A stretch of DNA of 64,000 bases from Tannerella sp. (GCA_031277335.1 JAITMM010000237.1:1-64000); one strand, 5' to 3'; counted from the first letter of the stretch, positions 26,358 to 36,129 are shown. Program-made: numbers and translations. The notes: generated from the sequence alone by a model not told the origin.

Positions 26358-26480
26358 AGTGTAGAGTGCAGTTAATCAATTGATAATTGATAATTGACAA
26401 TTATGAATTGGGAAAAGGCAAACCTTAAACTTTAAACAGTTAAACAACTAAACATTTTAACATTTAAAATAGATTTTGTT

Positions 26481-26711
26481 ATGAAAAAAATTTTTAAAAC
26501 ATTGAAATTGTGGATACTGATGTTGCTTGGATACCGGTTTATCGGTAACAGGGGCACGATGGAGATTCACCGGATTGATAGCCGGCTTCCGAACTGTCGC
26601 TTGCCAATGATTGTAAACAGGGAGTATATACATGTACTGTCGCTGCGGAAGTATCTCCGCAAGGGATGGAATGGATGCCGGTTTTGCATGAAGCGGTTTG
26701 ACACGGGGTAG
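26481..26711 (+). CDS. Small basic protein of unknown function
   Basis: A 76-residue basic protein with a hydrophobic N-terminus (LKLWILMLLGYRFIG) and a C-terminal CRFC motif. No TGA codon. It sits just ahead of the tRNA gene. Family unknown. Confidence 0.55.
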   Translation: MKKIFKTLKLWILMLLGYRFIGNRGTMEIHRIDSRLPNCRLPMIVNREYIHVLSLRKYLRKGWNGCRFCMKRFDTG

Positions 26712-26803
26712 GCTTTAGTGTGTAGTGTTTAGAGTGCAGTGTGTAGTTATTCAATTGATAATTGACAATTGATAATTGACAATGAACTTTAAACTCTAAT
26801 TTT

Positions 26804-26876
26804 GCCGAAGTGGTGAAATTTGTTATCACGGATCACTTCAAATGATCTTTTGTGGGTTAGAGTCCTGCCTTCGGCG
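26804..26876 (+). tRNA. tRNA with anticodon UCA, decodes UGA (as Trp)
   Basis: A 73-base cloverleaf: acceptor GCCGAAG/CTTCGGC (7 perfect pairs), D-stem GTGA/TCAC, anticodon arm GATCA-CTTCAAA-TGATC with anticodon TCA at 26838-26840, variable loop TTTT, and T-arm GTGGG-TTAGAGT-CCTGC (with two G-U pairs). The discriminator G73 is that of bacterial tRNA-Trp. The D-loop lacks GG and the T-loop has A in place of C56, so the G19-C56 tertiary pair is lost on both sides. It is the natural decoder of the in-frame TGA codons around it. Confidence 0.88.
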
Positions 26877-26983
26877 CAAACTTTTTTCCATCTGTCTGTT
26901 GGCGAATGGATGGATGATTTGAAGAATGGAATTAGTTTTTTTGTTGTAGGTTTTTTTTCATGGATAACAATTAATAATCAAGC

Positions 26984-27056
26984 AAGTCCCGTGAGTTTTT
27001 CTCATAGACTCAAATGTTTTTCCTCCAATGTGAATTTAAATTTTAGGACGGGACTT
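26984..27056 (+). ncRNA. 73-base inverted-repeat element, tRNA-sized
   Basis: Perfect 9-bp ends AAGTCCCGT and ACGGGACTT enclose 55 bases; a D-arm-like GAGT/ACTC can form after the acceptor-like stem. I find no acceptable anticodon or T-arm, so I call it a structured element or a decayed tRNA. It is the main feature of the 300-base gap between the tRNA and the next gene, whose remainder is T-rich. Confidence 0.4.
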
Positions 27057-27180
27057 CACTTAAACGCATTCGTTTGCGAAAACTCCAGGCGTTTTAAGTT
27101 TTTTTTGAAATAGGGAGAAAGAAGGCAAAGGCAGAGACTAAGGCTAAGAAAAGGGAAGAGGTGAAATTTTGAACGATTTA

Positions 27181-27510
27181 ATGGTGATGTGTATGAGAAT
27201 GAATAAAAAATGTAAACAGTGTGGAGATGCTGTATGATTGAACGGGCTTTGTGTGGATTGCTACATGATGGACGCGGGTAAAAAGTATGACCTGGATAGG
27301 ATACGGGCTATGATTATGAATGGCGAGAACGTGCGTTCCATTCAGGTGAAGTGCGGGAAGCCACCACAAAAGTTTATTATGAAGTTGAGTTATAACCTGT
27401 TTCCTGAATTGCGCGTGATGTCCACGGAGGAGTTGAGGACATTCCGGGAAATGCTTTGGGAGAAGAGTCTTTCGGAGTATGTAGGGGAAGGAGAAAAGGC
27501 GAAGGCTTAG
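27181..27510 (+). CDS. Zinc-ribbon protein (TGA=Trp)
   Basis: 109 residues from the ATG at 27181; later in-frame ATGs at 27187, 27193 and 27199 are alternatives. CKQCGDAV-W-LNGLCVDC forms a four-Cys zinc knuckle with the TGA at 27235 as Trp. The downstream half is helical (DLDRIRAMIMNGENVRSIQV) and may be a DNA-binding element. The end is built from GGAGAAAAGGCGAAGGC, a modular word. Function unknown. Confidence 0.65.
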
Positions 27511-27705
27511 GCAAATTGGAAGTTCAAGATTAAAGGTTCAAGGTTGAATTATTTTCAACTTTCAATCAGGGAAACGATGTTATTCTTTTTTTGTTAGTAT
27601 GATGATTATAGTTTTGTTTTTTTAACATTAATTTTGACTTGAAAAGGGATACGTTGTGAAACGTGCTACCTTTTTATAATTTGTTGATTTTTAAAATTTT
27701 AGGAG

Positions 27706-27948
27706 ATGAACATAAAAGCGGCGGAGTTGTGGAAGACAAACGAACCTTTTGCCCTGTACCGGCAAACGGAGGAGAAGAAGATTGGGTACAATAATGAACC
27801 GGTGTACTGATGCAGGGATTGCGGTTCGCTGCGCATCGGGAATATTGATATTGACGACGGTACTGTAATGGTTGCCTATTGTTGCGATTGCAATTCGGAC
27901 AATATCAAAAAGGGACATATCGAGGAGTGAGTGAGGGTCTTTGGTTAA
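27706..27948 (+). CDS. Small zinc-ribbon protein (two TGA codons)
   Basis: 80 residues if both TGA codons (27808, 27928) are read as Trp. The first lies in EPVY-W-CRDCGSL, just before a CxxC pair whose partner is CCDC. The second is followed by only six codons before TAA, so it does not extend the protein much; I read it as Trp since no other gene in this block ends in TGA. Good AGGAGATG start. Function unknown. Confidence 0.6.
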
Positions 27949-28007
27949 TGGACAATGAACTTGGAGTATTGAATTTGAAATTTTAACTTATTAATATATT
28001 GGAGATT

Positions 28008-28376
28008 ATGGAAGAAAAGGATTTAAAAGAAGAGAAGAAAGTATCCCTTCACGGCGCGAACCTTTACGGCGCGAAGGAACAGGAATTTAAGGAGACCTAT
28101 ACGCGGGAAGAGTATCAGCAATTAGCCGGTATTGCAAACAATCTATATCAGGATGTGCGCAAGTATCAGGAAGAGAACATGCGGTTGCAGAATGATACGC
28201 TGCTGATGCGGCTTAACTTTTTGTTCGACGTTATCAGGAACAGGGAACATTTCAACGATTTTGAATTTGCACATGATGAAGCAAAGGGTTTCATGGATTC
28301 TGTAACAATGGAGATTATTCGGGGTCTTTATCCGGATAGGAAGGAAGAGGCGAAGGCAGAGGAAGGAGGCAGTTAA
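28008..28376 (+). CDS. Helical protein of unknown function
   Basis: A 122-residue hydrophilic protein with a coiled-coil-like middle (YQDVRKYQEENMRLQNDTLL). Its end (KEEAKAEEGGS) contains the modular repeat word. No TGA codon. It is followed after 5 bases by the next gene. Confidence 0.6.
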   Translation: MEEKDLKEEKKVSLHGANLYGAKEQEFKETYTREEYQQLAGIANNLYQDVRKYQEENMRLQNDTLLMRLNFLFDVIRNREHFNDFEFAHDEAKGFMDSVTMEIIRGLYPDRKEEAKAEEGGS

Positions 28377-28381
28377 TCTAT

Positions 28382-28789
28382 ATGAGCGCTCTTTTTATTA
28401 CTAAAATCACATGTAACAACCTGTTGCAGTTTTATTACCGGTGATTGAGATTTATGACGCCTATGCACCATTTGACCAATCGGGAGATACGGATATTGAG
28501 CGTTATTCTTAAAAAAAGGTATGAACTGTTGGAAAAGGTGAAGGACGATTCGGTAATTGACAGTCTTCTGTTTGATTCTTCCACGCGGAGGGAAATGGAA
28601 GCGGAAGTCAAACGATCGGCTAACGTGTTCAATGTTGTTTTGTCGAAACTGCGCAAGGTGGGTATCATTGATGAAAACGGTAAATTGAACAGGAAGTATA
28701 TTCCCAGGATTGATCCCAAAACCTTGTCGAATCGAACGGAGATCATTTTCAATATCATAGAGCAACAGGATGGCAGTAACAGTAGATAA
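28382..28789 (+). CDS. Winged-helix-like protein (TGA=Trp)
   Basis: 135 residues from the ATG at 28382, reading the TGA at 28442 as Trp (QFYYR-W-LRFMTP). Without recoding the gene would have to start at 28454 and lose its N-terminus. The conserved-looking part, LTNREIRILSVILKKRYELL and VVLSKLRKVGIIDENGKL, resembles a winged helix. It overlaps the next gene by 20 bases. Role unknown, perhaps DNA binding. Confidence 0.6.
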
Positions 28790-29225
28790 AAAATTCAGGG
28801 ATTTCTATCTGATGCACCAGGACACGATTGATGAAGTGGCTCGGAAGTACAATCTTACCGTAGATATTGTTCTTGGAATTGTATTTGCATATTTTGAGAA
28901 TATAAAGTGGTACATGAGCAAGTTACCCGATTTCAGGACGATTACAGAAGAAGAATTTGAAAACTTGAAAGTCATGGAAAAGGGTAAGCCAAAGTATATC
29001 TACTATCATTTGCCGCATTTGGGAACGCTCCGGATTACGTGGAACAGACTGGATTTCATCCGTAGAAATAATGTGCATGACGTAAACCGTAAACAGTTTC
29101 AGCAAAAGATGCTTGCCAAGAGATTGAAGATGGAGAAGTTGGAGAAGTTGCAGGCTACGGGAAAGTATGACAAAATGGATGTGGTCTTTGGGAAGAGGAG
29201 CAAGTTTTACAAGGAAGGGAAATAA
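28770..29225 (+). CDS. Unknown crAss-like phage protein
   Basis: A 151-residue basic protein, helical, with a Lys-rich C-terminal half (KRLKMEKLEKLQATGKYDK). It overlaps the winged-helix-like gene, suggesting coupling. No TGA codon; Trp is TGG here. No family name can be given. Confidence 0.6.
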   Translation: MAVTVDKKFRDFYLMHQDTIDEVARKYNLTVDIVLGIVFAYFENIKWYMSKLPDFRTITEEEFENLKVMEKGKPKYIYYHLPHLGTLRITWNRLDFIRRNNVHDVNRKQFQQKMLAKRLKMEKLEKLQATGKYDKMDVVFGKRSKFYKEGK

Positions 29226-29346
29226 AATCAATTACGAATTAAGAATTAAGAAAAGGCAGAGGCTAAGGCTTAGGCAAGAGGCTAAGAACTTTAAACGATT
29301 AAACAACTAAACATTTGAAAATTAAACGATTAAACAATAATAAATT

Positions 29347-29790
29347 ATGAATGGAATTGTATTGAAAAAATTAAAGCCGATGCTGAATCATATCATCACC
29401 ACGGCTAATGCGTTTACGGAGGATGAATTGACTTCGGAAAGCGGGTTGATAGAGGTGTCGCGCCTGAATCAGATTAAGGATATGCAAACGATTGTCGCCG
29501 TATCGGAGAACGCGGCTAATCGGGGATTGAAAGTTGGCGACATTGTGTTGCTGAACTTTAACAAGTCACAGTATTCGAGGGTTATTCAATCACGGGATAT
29601 TGCGGACAATAACAAGCATAACGCGCAGATTGAATATACTTTTCCCATGCTCGAAATTGACGGGGTGGAATATCTCAACATGAATGCGGAAGATGTGGAG
29701 TATATCGTGGAAGAGTATGAGGTTGTCAAGGCGCCTCCGAAAAAGAAGTTGCTCTTGCCCAACAAGGGACTTATTGTGGGAAAGGCGTAG
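29347..29790 (+). CDS. Possible GroES-like beta-barrel protein
   Basis: A 147-residue protein. The part DMQTIVAVSENAANRGLKVG followed by DIVLLNF and, near the end, EYLNMNAEDVEYIVEEYEV has the order of elements of a Cpn10/gp31-like fold (QTVVAVGP...VGDLVL...). If correct it could be a capsid-folding co-chaperonin like T4 gp31. The similarity is weak and read by eye. Confidence 0.4.
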   Translation: MNGIVLKKLKPMLNHIITTANAFTEDELTSESGLIEVSRLNQIKDMQTIVAVSENAANRGLKVGDIVLLNFNKSQYSRVIQSRDIADNNKHNAQIEYTFPMLEIDGVEYLNMNAEDVEYIVEEYEVVKAPPKKKLLLPNKGLIVGKA

Positions 29791-29827
29791 TCAATGGATA
29801 ATTGACAATTGATAATTGACAATGTAA

Positions 29828-29847
29828 AGATGAACGGCCGTTCATCT
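29828..29847. repeat. Perfect 20-bp palindrome, second copy
   Basis: Same AGATGAACGGCCGTTCATCT as at 25444, about 50 bases upstream of the next start. Confidence 0.75.
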
Positions 29848-29894
29848 CAACAGTTAAACGGTTAAACGATTAAACGGTTAAACATTAATATATT

Positions 29895-30428
29895 ATGCGA
29901 TTATTGAGTTGGGAAGGAAATACGGTTAAGATTGCGCCGGAGATTATGGGTATCCAGAGTTTCAGGCAGATTTGGGACGAGGATAAGGATAAGAACAAGT
30001 CGAATGCTATTACTGTTTTCTCTCTTATCTATTTCATGTACGATCCGCGAAGTTCCTATCATCTTGAAGATGATGAGGATACACGGTTGGCTATCGTGAA
30101 ACGGGATATTGGTGTTCCGGACAACTGGACGCCGGACAGGAATTATGAAAAGGCGTGCGAAGTGTTCCGACGTTCCTGCGAAACGACGGCAACGATAACA
30201 GTCGGAAAGAACAGGCAACTTATGCAGAAAATGCAGAAGTATATTGACGAGGTTACTATCGGGGACAAGAATATCAAGACGGTTGCGTCTATTGTGCTTG
30301 ACCTGAATGATTTGGCTGTTAAAATATCGAATACGGAACGTACCATTTTCAATGACCTCGACAGGGATGATTCCGATAAGGAGGCTAAACTATCGCTGGG
30401 AGACAGGGGGTTGGAGAAGATATTTTAA
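29895..30428 (+). CDS. Unknown crAss-like phage protein
   Basis: A 177-residue soluble protein (MRLLSWEGNTVKIAPEIMGI) with a helical C-terminal half. No TGA codon. It belongs to the run of small genes before TerL that in crAss-like phages includes head-related proteins, but I have no specific evidence of function. Confidence 0.55.
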   Translation: MRLLSWEGNTVKIAPEIMGIQSFRQIWDEDKDKNKSNAITVFSLIYFMYDPRSSYHLEDDEDTRLAIVKRDIGVPDNWTPDRNYEKACEVFRRSCETTATITVGKNRQLMQKMQKYIDEVTIGDKNIKTVASIVLDLNDLAVKISNTERTIFNDLDRDDSDKEAKLSLGDRGLEKIF

Positions 30429-30563
30429 GGCATTAGGCAAAAGGCGATAGGCAAATACCTGACGGCTGTGTAAAGATGAACGGACTTGTAAAGACGAACG
30501 GCCGTTAGTCTCTACAATTAAACGGTTAAACAATGATTATAAACATTTTAAATTATATAAATT

Positions 30564-31235
30564 ATGAAGGATTTAGAGAAAAAATTGATTAGGAAACGTG
30601 ATGAACTGCTGGACGAAATGATAAAACTGGAAGAGTTTATCGCAAGCGATGATTATTTGTGGTTGAGGATTTATGAACAGAAACTGCTGGATCGACAGCA
30701 TAAGGTCATGGATGATTACTATAGTGTTCTCGATGAACGTATCAGTCTGATTGAGGCTGACTTGAAGCCTGAAAAGGTTTACTGCCGGGATGGGAATGGA
30801 CGGTTTGCGTGTGCGGATGAAGAAAATAAGGCAAAGGCGGAGGCAAAAGCAAAGAAAGCGAAGGAGGATTCCGGGTGTTGTAGAGATAAAATAGAAGACG
30901 AAGGCAGAGGTAGAGAAGAAAAGAAAGAAACCTCATCTTTTGACCGTCTGGAAAAAATATGGAATGATATTCTGGAATCGAATGTAAAAGATGCAAACAG
31001 GTGGGTTACTCTGAAATGTTCTCCGGAAAAGGAAAGTAAACCGGTGGAAGAAAAGAAAACGGAAAAGGATAATGACTTGGACAAAATGGAAAAGTTTTTC
31101 CAATCAATGTATGATTCTCTCTCCACGAGAAATCTTAATTCCGTTGAACTGGATTTTGACTGTCAGGGAAATCCAATATTCAAACTGATTCTCAATCATG
31201 GGGCGCAAGTGAAAGGGGAAAACGGAAAGCCGTAA
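30564..31235 (+). CDS. Coiled-coil protein with repeat-derived linker
   Basis: A 223-residue protein with a long N-terminal helix (LEKKLIRKRDELLDEMIKLE). The middle (KAKAEAKAKKAKED and the nearby Glu/Lys-rich stretch) is encoded by the modular words AAAGGCGGAGGCAAAAGC that fill intergenic gaps. The C-terminal third is again ordered. It overlaps a recoded small gene by 38 bases. Function unknown. Confidence 0.6.
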   Translation: MKDLEKKLIRKRDELLDEMIKLEEFIASDDYLWLRIYEQKLLDRQHKVMDDYYSVLDERISLIEADLKPEKVYCRDGNGRFACADEENKAKAEAKAKKAKEDSGCCRDKIEDEGRGREEKKETSSFDRLEKIWNDILESNVKDANRWVTLKCSPEKESKPVEEKKTEKDNDLDKMEKFFQSMYDSLSTRNLNSVELDFDCQGNPIFKLILNHGAQVKGENGKP

Positions 31236-31365
31236 CAACGAGCATATCCGGCTCAACGAGTTTAAGAACTATGCACAAGCCGGAAATGTTAGGGACTATG
31301 ACCATGAGTACGGGTACGAGAGGAATAATCTGCGGAAGATTCCACGACGGAAAGAGTGATATTAA
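31198..31365 (+). CDS. 55-residue protein visible only with TGA=Trp
   Basis: From the ATG at 31198 an open frame runs to TAA at 31363 with TGA at 31210 and 31357 (MGRK-W-KGKTESRNN... and RRKE-W-Y). The length, codon pattern and overlap with the upstream gene make it credible. Basic and polar. Standard-code gene finding would miss it. Confidence 0.5.
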
Positions 31366-31404
31366 TTCAATTACGAATTACGAATTATCAATTACGATGT
31401 AAAG

Positions 31405-32034
31405 ATGAAAAGATTTTTGATTGTTGGGGGTATCATTCTTGCTTTGGTTGGGGCTGTTACTTGGCAGTATGATTTACTTAAAAAGGCGCGACAGGAGAGG
31501 GATACTTACCGGAATAATACGGCGGTTTTGTTGCAGGATGTTTCGGCATACCGAACGAAAGACAGTTTGAATGCTGTTAGTGTTGGTAATTTGGAGTTTA
31601 AGTTATCGGAAATGGAGAAATACCGCGCCGGTGATTTAAAACTTATTGAAACGCTCAAAGTGGACAGGAAAAGGCTTGAAAGTATTACTACGGCACAGAC
31701 GCAGACTATCTATGAATTGAGGGGAAACCTCTCCCCCGTCCCCTCTCCACAAGGAGAGGGGGAAAGCCCTGTTCCTCCCGAAAGCGCTATACGGGATACG
31801 CTTAGGTGTGTTTCGATTAGGGATAAGTGGTTTGAGATGAGCGGGTGCATTACTCCGGATTCGCGGTTTGAAGGGTGGTTCTTGAGTCGGGATTCGCTGT
31901 TGTATGTAGAGCATATTATTCCCAAACGGTTTCTTTTTATCAAATGGGGCGTTAAGGAACGGAGACAGGAGATTGTTTCGCGCAATCCGAATACGGTTAT
32001 TCTGGGAGCGGAGTTTATTACGATTAGGAGATAG
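31405..32034 (+). CDS. Spanin-like membrane-anchored protein (DUF6549 type)
   Basis: A 209-residue protein: one N-terminal transmembrane helix (FLIVGGIILALVGAVTWQY), a long periplasmic coiled coil, and a C-terminal beta-rich part. This is the layout of inner-membrane spanins, which fuse the membranes in the last step of lysis. In the middle (GNLSPVPSPQGEGESPVP) lies an in-frame copy of the C/G-rich palindromic repeat (31727-31768). The assignment rests on topology; the holin and endolysin are about 9 kb downstream. Confidence 0.5.
   Translation: MKRFLIVGGIILALVGAVTWQYDLLKKARQERDTYRNNTAVLLQDVSAYRTKDSLNAVSVGNLEFKLSEMEKYRAGDLKLIETLKVDRKRLESITTAQTQTIYELRGNLSPVPSPQGEGESPVPPESAIRDTLRCVSIRDKWFEMSGCITPDSRFEGWFLSRDSLLYVEHIIPKRFLFIKWGVKERRQEIVSRNPNTVILGAEFITIRR
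31727..31768 (+). repeat. C/G-rich palindromic repeat inside spanin-like gene
   Basis: CCTCTCCCCCGTCCCCTCTC then CACAAGGAGAGGGGGA. In frame; adds SPVPSPQGEG to the protein. Confidence 0.8.
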
Positions 32035-32094
32035 GATTCAATTACGAATTAAAAATTACGAATTACGATTAAACGACTAAACAGTTAAACAATC

Positions 32095-35000
32095 ATGGCA
32101 AAAAAGGAAAAAGAAAAGGAAGAAGGACTGTGAGACCTTATCAAAATGAATAAGTTTCAGACACAACTTACGGAGGAGATTATTAAACTGTATCCGAAAG
32201 AGGTGATTGACGATTTGTATATGTATATCAATCAGGTTCCTTATATTCAGCATCTTATATCTGACAAACGCAAACGTGCAAGGGATTTGCCACGCAAGGA
32301 AAACGGGCGTATCATCGTGGATTTATCCAATCCGCATATTCTGGAAGACATGGATTACTTTCGTCCCGTTGCCCTGCACTATGAAAAGAAACATACATTT
32401 ACAGATTTGAAGGTAAACTTCAATCCATATTCAGAATATATGAAATGGTTCCGGGAAGAGTTGATGCGCTGCTGGTATGGCATGACACGACCGGAAGACG
32501 GAGAATGAATTCCGGGAGCGCTGTATTTCTACTGGAATTATTTTACCATTAACAAAATTAAAACGGTAAACAGGGACGGTACAATTGTGAAGGGACTTGT
32601 ACCGGGATTTCCCAATGTTCGCGAGGGCGATTATCTGCGCTTTCACTATCATGAACAGGCACAGTATGGAGGGTTGTATAACGACTTCAAGGGGAATCAG
32701 CACGCGATTGAAATATCGTCGCGTACAAAAGGAAAAGCGATCAGTGTTAATCAGTTTATTATCACTCCATTAGGGGAACGCAAATGGGGCGACTTGCAAA
32801 TTGGAGATGAAGTATTCAATGAAAAGGGTGGCGTTTCCATTATCCGCGATATTCCATACGAAGGCTATGACGACATGTATGAGATTATGTTAAAAGATGG
32901 AAGAACTGTTTTGAGCAGCAAGGAACATCTCTGGAATGTTATTGACCGGAATGGAATTGCAAAGACTGTTTCCCTGGCAGAGATTATGAAAGATTATAGG
33001 GAAAATGTCTATTCGATACCGAATCATCAAGGTGTGGAATATCCGGAACGGGAGGATATTTCCGACCCCTATCTCTATGGACAACTTTTTAGATCATGGA
33101 GGTATCTTGTTACAAATACTGAACGGACGTTTCCGGAAAAATTAAAATATTCTTCAAGAGAACAGCGTCTGGAATTTCTAAAAGGTCTTTTTGATTGGAA
33201 CGGCAAAGTAAACGATTCCGGGAATCCCGAATACAGGGCATTCTTTTTGCCTCTCATCGAGGATATTGCATGGTTATGCAGAAGTTTGGGTTTCAACTGT
33301 TCTTACAGGTATAACAATGAATATTATACGCTGACCGTTTTTGCCAATGAATATTTATTCAAGGAGAAATATCTTAGTTCCCTTCAAGATTTAAAGCCCA
33401 AAGAACTGTATGCTACGGAAATTGTAGATATTGCATATTTGTATAAGGAGCAGTGTAAGTGTATCACTGTAGATGGCGGGACATATCTCGTGGGTGATTT
33501 TGTGCAGTCGCACAATTCCTACTCTATGGCTGCGCGGTTGCTCCGGGACTATCAGTTGGGGCCTATTAAGGAACTGACCAAGAATAACGAGATTGCCGTT
33601 GTCGCGTACATGGAAGATTATCTGACCAATGACGGTTTTATGGACAAGATACGCTTTGCATTCAACGAGTTAAAGCAGATATACGAAGAGACGGGTACGC
33701 CGCAGTTTCCATTCAGAGAGAGCCGCAATACGATGACTAAATTGCGCTTTGAACTGGAAAAGGTGAATAATGGTTTGAAGGGACTGATAGCGGGTATGAC
33801 TACGGACAAGGGACGCGGTCGAAGGAATATTGCTATTGCCGTGGAGGAATTTGGCGCTTTCCCGGAAAGTATTCAATTCCTTGATACCGTGCGTGCAAAC
33901 GTGGAGATTGACCGGACGGTTATCGGATTGATTATGGCGGCAGGATGCTTGACAGAAGGAAACATGGTTTATACGAAAGAGGGACAATTGATTGATATAA
34001 AGGATGTTTCGGATACTATTGTCGGATATGATGAGAAGAGTTATCAGGCTACGGTTGAGCCTGTTACGTATAAACAGCCGGAAGTGTACAAACCATGTAT
34101 CCGAATAACAACAAGATATGGAGAATGGATTGAATGCAGCGAAGATCATCCATTGCTTGTTCTTGAAATGGAACACAAGAACGTAGGCAAGTCTGAAACT
34201 ACTATATGGACAGAAAAATGGATTGAGGCAAAAGATGTTGATATTAAGAAACATAGATTATTATCTCTGAAAACTATTAATATGTGGGGAGACTATAAAA
34301 TTGACGATCCGTACATGGCAGGACAGGAATGTAAATTACCGGAACAGTACATGGAAATGAAATGGGTATGTTCTATGTCTTTTCTTGCCGGTTTATATGA
34401 TACTTATGGCAATTTTAAGGGACAGACTTTAACACTGACACATACAGATCGCGACTTTCTGCAAAAGATTAAATTCATTCTGCGGAAATTAGGTATAATC
34501 AGCCGGATAATAAAAGAAAAAAATATTGCAGCGCATTTTCTGAAAATAGATTACTATGACGGCATATTTCTGTTTTTAGAGAATGTACCTGTTAAAATAT
34601 CGTCTATGAGAGATAGCATGATAGATTATATTCGATTTAATAAATCTTCACGCAAAAAAATAAAACAGTTGAACGGAAAGACGTTAAAAGAAAATTATAT
34701 TCATTACAGAAACAAATATATCGAACAGATTGTTAAAATTGTGAATACGGGTGTAAAAAGGGTCTATAATCTTACTGCGGATAAGACGCATACGTATCTT
34801 GCGAACAATCTCATCACGCATAACACGGGCGGTAGTAAGCATACTTCTTTCTTTGGGGCGATGGAACTGATTAACAATCCGGAGAGCCGTAACTTTTATG
34901 GCTTACCCAATATCTATGACAAGGGTTCCACCGGTGCAAGCCGTACCGTTTTCTTTTATCCTACCTATCTGTGTGCGGAAGGATACTATAACAAGGATGG

Positions 35001-36129
35001 CGTTACGGATATTATCGGCTCGATGCTTGAAGTATTGAGCGTTCGGCACAAGATAAAGTTTACATCGTCCGATCCCAGCGCATTGACTTCCTACATGGCT
35101 GAATATCCGTTTACGATTCAGGAGGCTATCATACGGAAGGAAACGGCTATCTATCCGGTTATTACGATTAACGACCGTATTCTTGAACTGGATAATCACC
35201 GGGAACTAACCTCCGGGATGTATATCGGAGAGTTGAAGATGCAGAACAGCAAGGTTCAATTCGAGCCGAACCATGACCTGTATCCTATATTGCAGTTTCC
35301 GCACAAGGATAACAAATTAAAAGGGGCTGTCTATATTTCGGAGATGCCGCAGAAGGATTCTACGGGCAACGTTCCGCGGGGAAGGTATGTAAGTGGATTC
35401 GACCCGACAGATACAGATGGAGCCAGCACGCTGTCTCTCAATGCCTGTTACGTATTGGATTTGTGGACGGATAGACTTGTGGCGGAATATGTCGGACGTG
35501 AAGATTTTACAGAGGATTCTTTTGAGATTGTTCGCAAACTGCTGTTTTTTTACAATGCGGAATGTCTGTATGAGAACAATAAGAAGGGTCTGTTTTCCTA
35601 TTTCTCGAAAATGAACTGTCTATATTTACTTTCTCCTACTCCGGATTTTTTGAAGGACAAGTCTGTAAACAGACCGACCTATGGGAACAGTTACTATGGC
35701 GTTACGGCAACACAACCCAACAAGGCTTATGGCAGGCGTGCCTTGCGCGATTATCTGCTAAAACCGGTTGAAATCGAGCAGGTGAACGAGATTACGCACG
35801 AAACGGAGACTGTTACCGTTCCGATGGTACAAACCATCAAATTCAGGGCTTTATTGCAGGAACTGGCGCTGTACAATCCGGATGGGAACTTCGACCGGCA
35901 TGACGCCATGATTTGGCTGATGGTATTACGGGAGGATAAGTTGCGTTTGCAAATGGACAGACAACGATATAGCGAGGAGGATATAACGGGGCTTGGTCAG
36001 GATCAGTTCTTTACACGCAACTATGAGAATGCGAGTCAGAATAAAAGGAATGGGCATTTTGTCAGTACTTGGGAGAGTATCAGGGAAGTTGATGAGGAAG
36101 ACTTGAGGGTTATAGAGTTTAGTTTATAG
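32095..36129 (+). CDS. terL: Terminase large subunit with two inteins (TGA=Trp)
   Basis: 1344 residues before splicing, 791 after removal of inteins at residues 215-474 and 618-910. TerL is the ATP-driven packaging motor and headful nuclease. The Walker A loop SRTKGK/SYSMA is split by intein 1, Walker B is RNIAIAVEEFGAF, and the GTGG coupling motif is split by intein 2. The nuclease acidic residues are in VSGFDPTDTDGAS and the FDRHDAMIW region near the end. TGA at 32131 (EGL-W-DLIK) and 32506 (EDGE-W-IPGALYFYW) lies where Trp fits. Start at 32095 after a modular repeat. Confidence 0.93.
32737..33516 (+). other. Intein 1 in the TerL P-loop, class 3-like
   Basis: 260 residues. It begins with Ala (AISVNQFIITPLG, aligned with block A) and ends QSHN before Ser+1. 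Block B is SSKEHLW: Trp at B:12. Block F is KCITVDGGTYLV: Cys at F:4, exactly opposite Asn in intein 2. The penultimate block G residue is Ser where class 3 inteins have Thr. A degraded LAGLIDADG-like segment (FLKGLFDWNG) lies in the middle. The lack of a nucleophile at position 1 and the presence of W and C fit class 3 splicing. Confidence 0.75.
33946..34824 (+). other. Intein 2 in the TerL coupling motif
   Basis: 293 residues from Cys1 (CLTEGNMVYTKEG) to ITHN before Thr+1 (TGGSKH). Block B is ECSEDHPLL, the endonuclease-type segment is SFLAGLYDTYG, and the C-terminal block F/G is RVYNLTADKTHTYLANNLITHN. All class 1 elements are present. The exteins join as MAAG-TGGS. Confidence 0.88.

Noticed and set aside
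27706-27930. TGA at 27928 as a true stop
   Set aside because: It is possible, but every other late gene ends in TAA or TAG and the frame reaches TAA six codons later, so Trp is preferred.
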